Shown one piece after another: positions 49,067-57,524 of a stretch of 64,000 nucleotides of DNA. Numbering within the stretch: the first letter of the stretch is position 1; every line of letters starts with the position of its first letter. The DNA lies in the NCBI RefSeq assembly GCF_003202915.1, contig NZ_QGLP01000006.1, positions 124,001 to 188,000 of the forward strand, read 5' to 3'. This stretch comes from Gilliamella apicola. Its GTDB lineage: Bacteria; Pseudomonadota; Gammaproteobacteria; Enterobacterales; Orbaceae. The position numbers and the translations under genes were made by a program. The notes beneath the pieces were generated by a model that was given only the letters and a program-made list of their open reading frames with translations, did not search any database and was not told the origin of the DNA.

Positions 49067-49127
49067 TTGCAAATTTAAATAAGCTGACGCTATACTGCGG
49101 TAACAAATAGTCTATATAGCTATATAG
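49067..49127 (+). promoter_or_regulatory. ghrB promoter and palindromic operator candidate
   Basis: TTGCAA (49067-49072), 18 bp, then TATACT (49091-49096) form a good sigma-70 promoter. A perfect 16-bp palindrome CTATATAGCTATATAG (49112-49127) lies just downstream and runs into the AGGAG ribosome site, a position suited to repression. Confidence 0.65.
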
Positions 49128-49135
49128 GAGCATTT

Positions 49136-50116
49136 ATGAAAAAGAATGTTGTTTTATTTAGTAAAATTCCAGCTGATCAACAAGAAAGACTAGCGCAAGC
49201 TTTCAATCTAACACTATTTCAAGGTGATCCTAAAACCGATATTAGTGGATTTATCCAAACATTAGCCAATGCTGACGGTATGATTGGATCTAATATTCCA
49301 ACTCGAGTTGATGATAATTTTTTGCAACACACCCCTAAATTAAAAGCTGCGGCGACAATTTCAGTCGGTTTTGATAATTATGATTTGCTTGCTTTGAAAA
49401 AACACGGCGTCCGATTAATGAATACTCCGAAAGTTCTCACTGAAAGTACCGCTGATCTTATTATTACCTTACTTATGGCTACCGCTCGTCGAACCGTTGA
49501 ACTATCTAATCTTATTCATAATGGCGGCTGGAATAAAAGCATCACACTTGAGTATTTTGGTACAGATATTTATGGTAAAACCATTGGTATTTTAGGCATG
49601 GGGCGTATTGGTCAAGCCATAGCTAAACGTGCGCATTGTGGTTTTGATATGAACATCATATATTATAATCGTTCAGCCAATGCCCATGTTGAACAAGCCT
49701 ATCAAGCTAAACGTCTTGAACTAGATGATGTCCTTAAACAAGCTGACTTTGTTGTTATCATTTTACCGCTAACCGATCAAACCAAACGGCTTATTACTAA
49801 ACAAAAATTAGCGCTAATGAAATCATCAGCAATCCTTATCAATGGTGCTCGAGGTGCGATAATTGATGAACAAGCACTCTATGAAGCATTAAAAAATAAA
49901 ACAATCAAGGCTGCTGGCTTAGACGTTTTTGAAGTTGAACCATTAGCCAAAGATTCGCCATTATTAAAACTTGATAATGTTTTATTATCACCACATGTAG
50001 GTTCAGCAACCACTGAAACTCGGTATGCCATGGCCAAATGTGCTGTTGATAACATTATTGCTGCTTTAAAACCAGAACAACCAACTGAAAATTGGGTAAA
50101 TCCTGAAGTCGGGTAA
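49136..50116 (+). CDS. ghrB: Glyoxylate/hydroxypyruvate (2-ketogluconate) reductase
   Basis: D-2-hydroxyacid dehydrogenase of 326 aa, closest in reading to E. coli GhrB (TkrA): TISVGFDNYDL, TPKVLTESTADLII, Rossmann LGMGRIG, catalytic Arg in NGARGAIID, Glu in FEVEP and His in SPHVGSATTETRY. It reduces glyoxylate, hydroxypyruvate or 2-ketogluconate with NAD(P)H. Monocistronic, ending 64 bp before the tmRNA gene. It is distinct from the dehydrogenase at 12980 and could share ketogluconate-type substrates with that operon. Confidence 0.9.
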   Translation: MKKNVVLFSKIPADQQERLAQAFNLTLFQGDPKTDISGFIQTLANADGMIGSNIPTRVDDNFLQHTPKLKAAATISVGFDNYDLLALKKHGVRLMNTPKVLTESTADLIITLLMATARRTVELSNLIHNGGWNKSITLEYFGTDIYGKTIGILGMGRIGQAIAKRAHCGFDMNIIYYNRSANAHVEQAYQAKRLELDDVLKQADFVVIILPLTDQTKRLITKQKLALMKSSAILINGARGAIIDEQALYEALKNKTIKAAGLDVFEVEPLAKDSPLLKLDNVLLSPHVGSATTETRYAMAKCAVDNIIAALKPEQPTENWVNPEVG

Positions 50117-50180
50117 CTTGTATTACTGCTTGAATTCACCTATAATGCCCCAATATTGTCTATAAACACCAATCACAATT

Positions 50181-50545
50181 GGGGCTGATTCTGGATTCGA
50201 CGGGATTTGCGAAACCCAAGGTGCATGCCGAGGTGCGGTAGGCCTCGTAAATAAACCGCAAAAAAATAGTCGCAAACGACGAAAACTACGCACTAGCAGC
50301 TTAATAACCTGCATAGAGCCTTCTCTCCCTAGCCTCCGCTCGTAGGACGGGGATCAAGAGGAGTCAAACCTAAACGAGATCGTGTGGAAGCCTTGCTTGG
50401 GGCGGAAGCATTAAATTTAATCAAGCTAGTTTATCAGTGGCGTGTTTGTCCGCAGCGGGTAAGCGAAATTTAAAGACAAACTACGCATGTAGTACCAAGG
50501 ATGTAGAGATTTCGGACGCGGGTTCAACTCCCGCCAGCTCCACCA
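50181..50545 (+). ncRNA. ssrA: Transfer-messenger RNA (tmRNA)
   Basis: Rescues stalled ribosomes with trans-translation. The 5' end GGGGCTGATTCTGGATTCGA and 3' end GGTTCAACTCCCGCCAGCTC then CACCA form the tRNA-like acceptor with the T-arm. The tag frame at 50272-50304 (GCAAACGACGAAAACTAC onward) codes ANDENYALAA and a TAA, identical to the E. coli tag. The pseudoknot regions are present by length. The 3' end of ssrA is a common integration site and an integrase gene follows 184 bp downstream. Confidence 0.97.
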
Positions 50546-50664
50546 ATTCACTATTCAGTAACATTCTTTTAAATCCTATAAAACACATCAAAACTAACAA
50601 ATACAAGGCTTAAAGCCTATTTTGTTATTCATTAAGCACCAGTAAGATACATTTACAGCCAGAA

Positions 50665-50723
50665 TTTTTAGGTATATGCTTAGGTATACGAACACAATAT
50701 ACTTAAAACCCGTATACCTAAAA
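50665..50723 (+). repeat. Three TTAGGTATA repeats before the integrase gene
   Basis: TTTAGGTATA at 50667-50676, CTTAGGTATACG at 50679-50690 and the inverted CGTATACCTAAAA at 50711-50723 lie just before the integrase start. They could be arm-type integrase sites or autoregulatory operators. Confidence 0.55.
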
Positions 50724-50728
50724 TCATT

Positions 50729-51979
50729 ATGCCAAGAAAGACTCTACCATTAACCGACACACAAATAAAAGCAGCCAAACCAAGAGATAAAGATTATTCT
50801 TTATTTGATGGTGGCGGTATGTATCTTTTAATCAAAGCGAATAACTCTAAGATTTGGCGTTTTAAGTATACGCGCCCGTATACCAAAAAAGGAGCATTAA
50901 TAAGTTTTGGCAGTTATCCAGAAGTTTCGCTACAACAAGCGCGAAAACAACGGGACGAAGCGCGCGAATTAATTAAACAAGGTATAGATCCTCAAGAACA
51001 TAAGGCAGAACAAGAGCAACTACAACAAGAAGCTAGCAATAATACTTTTTATGCTATGGCGCAAAAATCGTTTAAATTCAAAACTGAACAAGGATTAGAA
51101 GAACAAACCTTAAGAAAAGCTTGGCGCTCATTAGAGAATCATGTTTTCCCATATATAAAAGATATTCCCATTAACCAAGTAACAGCTATTAAAGCAATTA
51201 ATGCACTACAGCCATTAAATAACAACAATAAATACGAAACAGTTAAGCGAGTTTGTCGGCGAATTAATGAAATAATGTTTTATGCTGTCAATATGGGGAT
51301 TCTTGATAATAACCCTCTAGCTAGAATTACCGATGTTTTTAATAGCCCAAAAGTTAAAAATCAGCCAACTATACCCCCTACTGAATTACCCGAATTCATG
51401 CAAGTACTGGCTATGGCAAATATTGAACTACAAACTCGATGCGTTATTGAATGGCAATTGCTAACTTTAACGCGACCAAGTGAAGCCGTAGGGGCTAAGT
51501 GGGAAGAAATTAATCTAGATAAAAAATTATGGAGTATTCCTGCCGAACGCATGAAAATGGATAGACCTCACAATATACCCTTATCACCGCAAGCAATAAA
51601 AATACTTGAGATAATGAAATCTATTAATCATAAAAGTGAGTTTGTTTTCCCAACAGCAAGACCGCCTTATAACAAGCCAATGAGTAGCCAAACCGCTAAC
51701 ATGGCAATAAAGCGCATGGGATATAAAGATAAGCTTGTTGCGCATGGCTTAAGAGCTTTAGCTAGTACCGCTTTAAACGAACAAGGCTTTAATTATGATG
51801 TCATTGAAAGCGCGTTATCGCATGTAGATAAAAACGCAGTAAGGCGAGCCTACAACAAAGCAGAATATGAACATCAAAAGCGTATTATGCTTGACTGGTG
51901 GGGTGACTTTGTCGAGCAAGCCAGTAAAGGGAATGTCTCATTGTCAGGTAACCGCAATTTAAAACTTGTTAATCATTAA
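50729..51979 (+). CDS. P4-type tyrosine integrase
   Basis: Site-specific recombinase of 416 aa. It has the N-terminal DUF4102-type arm-binding domain (LTDTQIKAAKPRDKDYSLFDGGG), a SAM-like core-binding region near 105-200, and a catalytic domain with Arg249 (LTRPSE), Lys276 (RMKMDRP), His339/Arg342 (HGLRALAST), His365 (LSHVDKN) and Tyr375 (RRAYNKAEY). All catalytic residues are present, so it may be active. It lies right after ssrA, its presumed attachment site. Confidence 0.94.
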   Translation: MPRKTLPLTDTQIKAAKPRDKDYSLFDGGGMYLLIKANNSKIWRFKYTRPYTKKGALISFGSYPEVSLQQARKQRDEARELIKQGIDPQEHKAEQEQLQQEASNNTFYAMAQKSFKFKTEQGLEEQTLRKAWRSLENHVFPYIKDIPINQVTAIKAINALQPLNNNNKYETVKRVCRRINEIMFYAVNMGILDNNPLARITDVFNSPKVKNQPTIPPTELPEFMQVLAMANIELQTRCVIEWQLLTLTRPSEAVGAKWEEINLDKKLWSIPAERMKMDRPHNIPLSPQAIKILEIMKSINHKSEFVFPTARPPYNKPMSSQTANMAIKRMGYKDKLVAHGLRALASTALNEQGFNYDVIESALSHVDKNAVRRAYNKAEYEHQKRIMLDWWGDFVEQASKGNVSLSGNRNLKLVNH

Positions 51980-51994
51980 CTCTGTCTAGATACC

Positions 51995-52836
51995 GTAACC
52001 CATATTTGGGTTACCTTACAAATCAATATGTTATCTCAATACCGTAACTTTAGATTACGAAAACCGACCATCTATTGCACAAAAATATAATTGATTAATT
52101 TTAAACCAAAAAAGTAATTTGAAACTAAAATTTATTGAAAATACGATTAAGATTATCTAATGTGGGTAGCTCTTCAATAAAATTAAAAGGTAAAAAAATG
52201 ACTAAATTTTATGTTAAAGATTATTCTCTTAGAGTATTGAAAAATAAAGAGGGTGCAGAAAACCTATATTTATCTTGTACTTTAGAAAAGCCTAAAACAC
52301 AAGATATTGAAATCCGTCACTATAGATTTTGCCAAGATAACGAATTTAAAGAGATGGATATATTATATCATTTCATTGACTATGGATTAAATAATGCAAA
52401 AAAAGAAGGAACTAAAATTGATATTTCACCAAGCGGTAGACTTTATGTGTTCATGACTTTACCTGATAGGAATAAAGAAAATAAATCTACGATTGCTAGA
52501 ATTACAGGTGAGGAGATGGAAGAATTTTACAACCCAAATCCAACTAAATCATAAGTTAATGACAAATAACATCAGTATTATTCTTTGGCACAATCGGCTG
52601 AAATAATACTTTTGCCTGCCATCAATTATAGTTGATGGTGTTGGTGAGATTCACTGCCAACAAAAGTGCTATTGCTCAATTAGAAAAAGTCAAAGCTTGT
52701 ATAAGTGCTAAGGCAAAATTCTGCCTTAGGTCAAGAATACCTACTATTACAGAGGTATCATCAATACATTAGTCGTAACCCATATTTGGGTTACGCTCTC
52801 GTCATTGATAAAACCCGTCACTCAAATTTGAGTTAC
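51995..52836. repeat. Dispersed palindromes GTAACCCA-TATT-TGGGTTAC
   Basis: Identical 20-bp palindromes with 8-bp arms lie at 51995-52014 and 52775-52794. A related one, GTCACTCAAATTTGAGTTAC, is at 52817-52836, and a weaker GTAA...TTAC copy is near 52044-52058. They flank the unknown gene at 52198 and may be binding sites for an element-encoded protein. Confidence 0.7.
52198..52554 (+). CDS. Unknown element-encoded protein, 118 aa
   Basis: I do not recognise this protein. The frame is open from 52135, but AAAAGG followed by ATG at 52198 gives the likely start (MTKFYVKDYSLRVL). It is soluble, charged and probably rich in beta strands, with a KxxISPSGRLYVFM segment in the C-terminal half. No membrane segment or signal. 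It lies between two identical palindromes, so those may control it or be bound by it. Confidence 0.6.
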   Translation: MTKFYVKDYSLRVLKNKEGAENLYLSCTLEKPKTQDIEIRHYRFCQDNEFKEMDILYHFIDYGLNNAKKEGTKIDISPSGRLYVFMTLPDRNKENKSTIARITGEEMEEFYNPNPTKS

Positions 52837-53462
52837 CTATAATTTATTATTATGCATTAATAAATCCTACCCAATGGAGAAATAGGCTCCTATACTTTGC
52901 TTATTTAATTACCCCCATTAATTTGGAATTTATCAGATAACTATACATACTATACATAAACACAAAAAACTTTATATATATTAATATATTATATTATGTA
53001 TACTTATTTTTTAAGTGTTCATAAGTATTCATTACTATACATACATATATGTCTTTTAGATCACACATATAACAATATGATTTATATTAATATTATAGAT
53101 AACCTTAATATTCAATTTGTTAATAATCAATATGTTATTATTTTGCTAGATCATTGGGTAGCTGAATGGTGATTTCCACCATACAGGTATTAAATTTGTA
53201 ATCTGCTGAAAAGCTAGCAGGTTTATTACATTGGTTTGAGTTATTCAACCATAGATATTTATGGTTATCCATTTAGTAATAGTGATCAAAAAAAATATTT
53301 CAATTCGCGGTTTTGCGTAAAAAGGAGAGCGGGTGGTTTTAGGGATGCTTCGTTATGAACTTTGTACCCTCCTCTCTAGGTATAAAGGTTTCTTTGTAAT
53401 GGTTTAATAATTCCAGACACCAAATAAGGTGGTAAAATAACATCATAAAAATGAGGAGAACC
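52555..53462. other. About 900 bp without a gene: repeats, very AT-rich tract and hairpins
   Basis: Holds two palindromes of the repeat family (52775-52836), an extremely AT-rich block (52920-53150), and a run of four small hairpins at 53166-53264: ATGGTG/CACCAT, CTGCT/AGCAG, GGTTTGA/TCAACC and CCATA/TATGG. The combination could be a replication origin or a structured RNA. No convincing frame was seen. Confidence 0.45.
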
Positions 53463-53981
53463 ATGATAATGGACAGTCGAAGTTATACAACAGAATCTAA
53501 ACGGGATTCTGTATCTAAAATCGAAGTAAAATCATACTCACCAACCTATGCAACTGAAATATGCGATTTATTTCATTCGACTATTCATGCTATTGATACC
53601 GATATTTATAGCAAAGCAGAGCAAGAAGCATGGTGCCCAACACCACCAGATTATCAGATGTGGTTAAAACGTTTAGATAATACTCAGCCTTATATGGCTA
53701 TCTTTGGCTCACGCCTTGCTGGGTTTATTGAACTCAAAGACGATGGTTACATAGACTGTTTTTACGTGCATCCTGACTTTCAAAAACGTGGCATAGCTAG
53801 AAAACTCTATGACCATATACTTGACTTGGCTCACCAGAAAAAGCTTTCACAATTAAGTGTAGATGCTTCAAAAGTAGCCATGCCCATTTTCAAAAAATGG
53901 GGTTTTAAAATAAAGCGGGTTAACAAAATATCCAGAAAAAACCAGGTACTGATAAATTACCATATGTATAAACCACTTTGA
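53463..53981 (+). CDS. GNAT-family N-acetyltransferase (YafP-like)
   Basis: Acetyl-CoA-dependent acetyltransferase of 172 aa, close in reading to E. coli YafP. The CoA-binding motif is VHPDFQKRGIARKLYDHIL, preceded by DGYIDCFY and followed by LSVDASKVAMPIFKKWGF. The frame opens at 53451, but ATGAGGAGAACCATG places GGAG 6 nt before the ATG at 53463, the likely start. Probably cargo of the element; the acceptor (small molecule, toxin or drug) is unknown. Confidence 0.85.
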   Translation: MIMDSRSYTTESKRDSVSKIEVKSYSPTYATEICDLFHSTIHAIDTDIYSKAEQEAWCPTPPDYQMWLKRLDNTQPYMAIFGSRLAGFIELKDDGYIDCFYVHPDFQKRGIARKLYDHILDLAHQKKLSQLSVDASKVAMPIFKKWGFKIKRVNKISRKNQVLINYHMYKPL

Positions 53982-54455
53982 TTTTTATTGAGACCTTTGT
54001 ACCGTAAAGCTTCACTCAAACTAAATTCCTAACCGCGCTTTTTTGAGGTATATAGTTTCTTGAGTCCATAAAAAGAGCGCTCAATTTTGCAGTTCTGTTA
54101 AATTAAAACAGTTATCTTCATAATAAAGATAACTTATAAATTCCTTTCATGGGGTTGAATTTAAAAAGCCCGTCAAAGAGTTTACAACTATCTTGCTACC
54201 GTACGAGCCTGATATTTTGATGTAGCGCGACGGCTCAAATATTTATTATTATCTTTTATTAAATCTCTCATTTACCTATCCTCAAAATATTATTTTAGTC
54301 TGCCAATTTTATCATAAACACTTAACTGTATATAAATACAGTGCTATAATGTATATTACTGTATATTAAAGTATTATTTTCGCCTAAGCTGATGCCAGAA
54401 CATTAGCAAACCTAACGAACTGGCGCAAATTTTTTTAGATCGTGAAAGGTGGTAT
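53982..54455 (+). other. 474-bp spacer carrying an SOS-type promoter
   Basis: No gene seen. Contains one GTCCATAAAAAG repeat (54064-54075), an inverted repeat GAGCC...GGCTC (about 54206-54235), and the LexA-type box and -10 listed separately. Confidence 0.5.
54322..54350 (+). promoter_or_regulatory. LexA-type SOS box over a promoter
   Basis: AACTGTATATAAATACAGTG (54324-54343) has the CTGT-N8-ACAG core and matches the enterobacterial LexA consensus at 17 of 20 positions by my count. It lies between a weak -35 (TTAACT, 54322) and a good -10 TATAAT (54345-54350), 106 bp upstream of the next gene. DNA damage would be expected to release it. Confidence 0.75.
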
Positions 54456-55136
54456 ATGGAACATATTTACTGTGATGATTATCCTAATGTTATGCATTGG
54501 AAAGCTGTACAAGAATTTACTATAGAGCAAGCGTCTTTATTATTGGCAGGATTAGATCCCTTCGATTTTAAAGAGGGATTAGATTCAGTAAAACAAATAA
54601 ATCATTCTAGATGGAAATTAGCTCATGGTTATGCTCTATCGTTAGAAACCTCTATCAGAAGGGGAATTTTAACGCCAATTATATGTGCTAAATATGTATA
54701 TAATGAATTTCTAGATGAGATGAACGCCACAAAGATAGATCCAAATGATAGAACAGAAACAATGTCTTATCGGCACACCATAATAACAAGAAGTTCCTTA
54801 AATCAATGGGTCACTAATGAAAATGTTATCTTAGTTCTTCCATATCGAGCTAAAAAAAACCCTCCCCCTATTATTCAAGAAATCAGTATAGAAGATAATA
54901 ATATAAAAAAATTACCAAATAACACACAGCACTCTTCCGAAGGATTGGAGTTAACACAAGAGATAATTGAGCAATTTTGGTCTACTTATGATACCGAAAA
55001 TAAACAAACAGCTCCAACAAAAAAAGAAGTAATTGATTATTTAATTGGTAAAGGAGTATCTAAAAACTTAGCAGAAGCGGTTGATATAGTATTGCGTCCT
55101 TTCGAATTAAGAAAAGTAGGACGAAGAAAGGGGTAA
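54456..55136 (+). CDS. Conserved-type prophage/island protein, unknown function, 226 aa
   Basis: Not recognised by name. The N-terminal part (MHWKAVQEFTIEQASLLLAGLDP) resembles a segment common in hypothetical proteins of enterobacterial prophages and islands. The C-terminal 60 residues (APTKKEVIDYLIGKGVSKNLAEAVDIVLRP) look like a small helical DNA-binding or adaptor domain, separated by a polar linker. Soluble. It lies downstream of a LexA-type box and before the AlpA-like gene, so a regulatory role at induction is plausible but unproven. Confidence 0.65.
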   Translation: MEHIYCDDYPNVMHWKAVQEFTIEQASLLLAGLDPFDFKEGLDSVKQINHSRWKLAHGYALSLETSIRRGILTPIICAKYVYNEFLDEMNATKIDPNDRTETMSYRHTIITRSSLNQWVTNENVILVLPYRAKKNPPPIIQEISIEDNNIKKLPNNTQHSSEGLELTQEIIEQFWSTYDTENKQTAPTKKEVIDYLIGKGVSKNLAEAVDIVLRPFELRKVGRRKG

Positions 55137-55281
55137 GCCTATTTACTGTATTTTCTATATAAATGGATAGGAATACTTTAATTAAATAAGTTACTACTAT
55201 TAAAAAATTAACCCACCTATTTTAATTATACCATAATGCTACAGTTACCTTGTTTTAATAACTTTTATAACGAGGTAACAA

Positions 55282-55482
55282 ATGACAAATACAATCCTAT
55301 CCAGAAGAGAAGTTAAAAATTTACTTCACTTCAAATCTGACACTAGTCTTTATACGCTAGAAAAGAAAGATAAAACCTTTCCCCAAAAAATCAGAATCGG
55401 CTTGCGTCGCGTTGGGTATCGCGCTGATGAAATTTACTCTTGGCTTGAATCTCGTAGAGTAGAACGTCGAGAGGTGGCTTAA
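55282..55482 (+). CDS. AlpA-family phage regulatory protein
   Basis: Small winged-helix MerR/excisionase-like protein of 66 aa (SRREVKNLLHFKSDTSLYTL ... FPQKIRIGLRRVGYRADEIYSWLESR), the AlpA pattern in which a W/Y-rich C-terminus follows the helix-turn-helix. GAGG precedes the ATG by 6 nt. In P4-like elements such proteins control excision and integrase expression. Confidence 0.87.
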   Translation: MTNTILSRREVKNLLHFKSDTSLYTLEKKDKTFPQKIRIGLRRVGYRADEIYSWLESRRVERREVA

Positions 55483-55677
55483 TGGTGATAAAGCAAAACC
55501 CTTTATATCGCGAAATGATAAAGGGCTAACACTGGAATAATGACGCTTCCAATGATAGCCAATCTCGCGATAAGTGTCTAGCTAAAACACCAAATTAACT
55601 AATTGATTTTAAAGCAAAGCGAAAAAATTCGTTACGGTTTCCCCTTGCCTAAATTTAGCTAAAAGGGGGAATTTTCT

Positions 55678-55912
55678 GACACGTTAAGAGAGATGAAAAA
55701 TGACAGATTTAAGTATTAAAAATAATGATATTGAATTGGCGCAATCCAAATTTGACTTAATCGCCACTAATAAAACGATTAATAATTTAAGGACACGTTA
55801 GAGGGCTAAATCATGACTACAAGCTTATATAACAACCTAGCAATACAGATGTATCCCCAAACCTTAAATAATCGCCCAATGAATCGCTACGGCGCAATTT
55901 TCCGACACGTTA
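55678..55912 (+). repeat. Three GACACGTTA repeats at about 113-bp spacing
   Basis: Copies at 55678-55686, 55792-55800 and 55904-55912 follow the AlpA-like gene with near-equal spacing (114 and 112 bp). Each is followed by a purine-rich stretch resembling a ribosome site for the next short frame. They may be small-gene duplications or leader-RNA elements. Confidence 0.55.
55700..55801 (+). CDS. Possible 33-aa small protein
   Basis: Frame MTDLSIKNNDIELAQSKFDL onward, ending at a TAG inside the second GACACGTTA repeat. AAGAGAGA precedes the ATG. It is polar and has no known family. Short frames of this size are common by chance. Confidence 0.3.
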   Translation: MTDLSIKNNDIELAQSKFDLIATNKTINNLRTR

Positions 55913-56105
55913 GGAAAGATTTTATTGATATCACTACGCGCGCGCGTATGAGTCGGAAAACTTATTGCATGAGGTTGAATTTTAAAAAATGGTTTTGCAT
56001 GTCCATAAAAAGGGAAAGCAGAATACTAATAACTAAGTTTTGTCAGTCCATAAAAAGGAAACCAAGAAAACAAATACCACCAAAAAGTGGTATTAAGCTA
56101 GTAAA
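55813..56105 (+). other. Doubtful open stretch upstream of the replication genes
   Basis: A frame with a reasonable ribosome site (GAGGG before ATG 55813) runs in the same frame into the gene at 56458, but its middle overlaps an opposing RHH gene and a promoter. If real, only the first 60-90 residues (MTTSLYNNLAIQMYPQTLNN at the start) are likely to be meaningful. The stretch also holds two GTCCATAAAAAG repeats (56001-56012, 56046-56057). Confidence 0.25.
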
Positions 56106-56264
56106 TTATTTCTTATTTGGTTTGGTGAGTTTTTCTCGACAAGCAGAAATAACCCAAGCTGAAAAGTTGGTGTTCTCTTTTTGGGATTGCTCATCTATTT
56201 TTTCTATTAGTTCGTGTGGAAAGCGGATATCTTTACGTTTTGACTTACTGGTTTCATTTGCCAT
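56106..56264 (-). CDS. Ribbon-helix-helix protein, 52 aa (YlcI/YnfO-like)
   Basis: Minus-strand frame of 52 codons, MANETSKSKRKDIRFPHELI then EKIDEQSQKENTNFSAWVIS and ACREKLTKPNKK. The basic N-terminus, the RFPHELIEKID strand-helix and the FSAWVISACREKL helix fit small Arc/MetJ-type repressors of enterobacterial prophages. Three GTACGGACA repeats lie just upstream on the other side of its start, over a divergent promoter, and are the natural operators. It probably represses the downstream replication genes. Confidence 0.75.
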   Translation of the reverse strand: MANETSKSKRKDIRFPHELIEKIDEQSQKENTNFSAWVISACREKLTKPNKK

Positions 56265-56286
56265 ATTGGATATTCATAAGTTATTA

Positions 56287-56365
56287 GTACGGACAATATA
56301 CACTAAAGTAAAGAATAAAAATAGTGTTGACATGTACGGACAAAATAAAATATATTGTACGGACA
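56287..56365 (+). promoter_or_regulatory. Repressible promoter with three GTACGGACA operators
   Basis: TTGACA (56327-56332), 18 bp, TATATT (56351-56356) form a strong promoter for the genes from 56458. GTACGGACA repeats lie at 56287-56295, 56334-56342 (directly after the -35) and 56357-56365 (directly after the -10). Binding there would block the promoter. Confidence 0.78.
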
Positions 56366-56457
56366 CATTAAATTTTAACATTTTAATAAAAACAATAGCC
56401 CAAAGAGTTCGCACCTCAATGAGCTATCTAACCACAAACATTAAACGGAGTAATGCT

Positions 56458-56808
56458 ATGGCTAATAGTAATGATACCCTATGCCCTAAAAATGGGCAAT
56501 ATGACCTACCTAACCTTTTATCTGTCTTGAATTTATATCAGGCTGATATCCAACCACAAAACTTATTACACGCAAAAGCACACTTAGAGGAACTTAGACA
56601 ATCAATTCTATGGGGAATCGGTGCTATTGGTAATTTGTTATTTTGGGCTTCTGAATGTGAAGAATATGAGGAACAACAATTTAAAGACGATACACGTGAC
56701 ATTGGTTACCTGTTAGCACAATTAAAAAACGTTGTTTGCTTTGTTTCCAATCAAATTAATTTACTTGACGATAAACTTAATCATAAGGAAGTTAACAATA
56801 ATGAATAA
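56458..56808 (+). CDS. Unknown small island protein, 116 aa
   Basis: GGAG lies 7 nt before the ATG at 56458 (MANSNDTLCPKNGQYDLPNL), which follows the strong promoter by about 95 bp; the longer frame from 55813 is not convincing. The protein is acidic and helical, with ILWGIGAIGNLLFWASECEE mid-protein and QNIN-type polar ends, resembling short accessory proteins often found before the alpha gene in P4-like elements. Function unknown. It overlaps the next gene by 8 bp. Confidence 0.6.
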   Translation: MANSNDTLCPKNGQYDLPNLLSVLNLYQADIQPQNLLHAKAHLEELRQSILWGIGAIGNLLFWASECEEYEEQQFKDDTRDIGYLLAQLKNVVCFVSNQINLLDDKLNHKEVNNNE

Positions 56809-57175
56809 TAACCAAAAAATAACCGCAATCCACCATATCATCGTTGATTCAACTATGGCAATAATAGCAAGTCTATTTTTAATTGAGCAGATTAACAAAA
56901 ATGATAGTCAAGTATTTGTTCATGAGGGTGTCAAGATTGATATTAACAAAGATTTAATTGTACTAGGGTTAAAAATCAACCTTAAGCAATACTTAATTGA
57001 GAATTTCGGCGAAAGTGAGGGATTAAATCGCACTTATGGCGTGTTAAAAGACATGTACACAGAAAACGAAGATAAACCTATTTCATTAACTCCACTCGGG
57101 CAAGAATTACTTTCAACATTGTTTATTGGTTTAGCCGAAGATATCAAAGCTGAATCTAACGCGACAATTCACTAA
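56801..57175 (+). CDS. Unknown small island protein, 124 aa
   Basis: AAGGAAG precedes the ATG at 56801, overlapping the end of the previous gene. An upstream start at 56732 is ignored because it lies inside that gene without a ribosome site. The protein has a hydrophobic helix (TMAIIASLFLIEQI, residues about 18-31) and then a mostly polar body. Not recognised. Its place between a regulator-type gene and the zinc-ribbon gene suggests a replication or control role. Confidence 0.6.
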   Translation: MNNNQKITAIHHIIVDSTMAIIASLFLIEQINKNDSQVFVHEGVKIDINKDLIVLGLKINLKQYLIENFGESEGLNRTYGVLKDMYTENEDKPISLTPLGQELLSTLFIGLAEDIKAESNATIH

Positions 57176-57185
57176 GGTGGTGGTA

Positions 57186-57524
57186 ATGAAAATAAATGAA
57201 GTTACAGCCGAAGCGGTGGGTAAATGGCAATCAATCTTTAGTTCATTAGGTATTGATGTGGGTAATGGCAAACATTGCCCCTGCCCTGTCTGTGGTGGTA
57301 AAGATAGATTTAGATTTGATAATAAAAATGGGCGCGGTACTTATATCTGCAATCAATGCGGTAGCGGTGACGGCTTAGAACTTATTAAAAACTATTATCA
57401 TTGTGACGCGAAAGAGGCGAGCAATAAAGTAGCCGAATACTTAAATTTAACCGTTCAGGTGAGCCATTTAACCCGATGCGAATTAGCTCAGCGGTTGAAT
57501 CGCTCAGGTTATCACTGCCTATAA
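57186..57524 (+). CDS. P4-alpha-type zinc-ribbon domain protein, truncated
   Basis: Residues about 30-65 hold CPCPVCGGKDRFRFDN and YICNQCGSGDGLELI, the primase zinc ribbon of P4 alpha-like proteins. In a full alpha protein this is followed by a primase/Toprim domain and then an SF3 helicase in one chain. Here the frame ends after 112 aa, following an apparently unrelated tail (LTRCELAQRLNRSGYHCL). A GTG at 57177 is an alternative start. It is coupled to the helicase gene through TAATG. Confidence 0.8.
   Translation: MKINEVTAEAVGKWQSIFSSLGIDVGNGKHCPCPVCGGKDRFRFDNKNGRGTYICNQCGSGDGLELIKNYYHCDAKEASNKVAEYLNLTVQVSHLTRCELAQRLNRSGYHCL

Noticed and set aside
55813-56808. 331-codon frame on the plus strand
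   Set aside because: It crosses a strong promoter and an opposing RHH gene; the internal ATG at 56458 has a good ribosome site and gives the credible gene.
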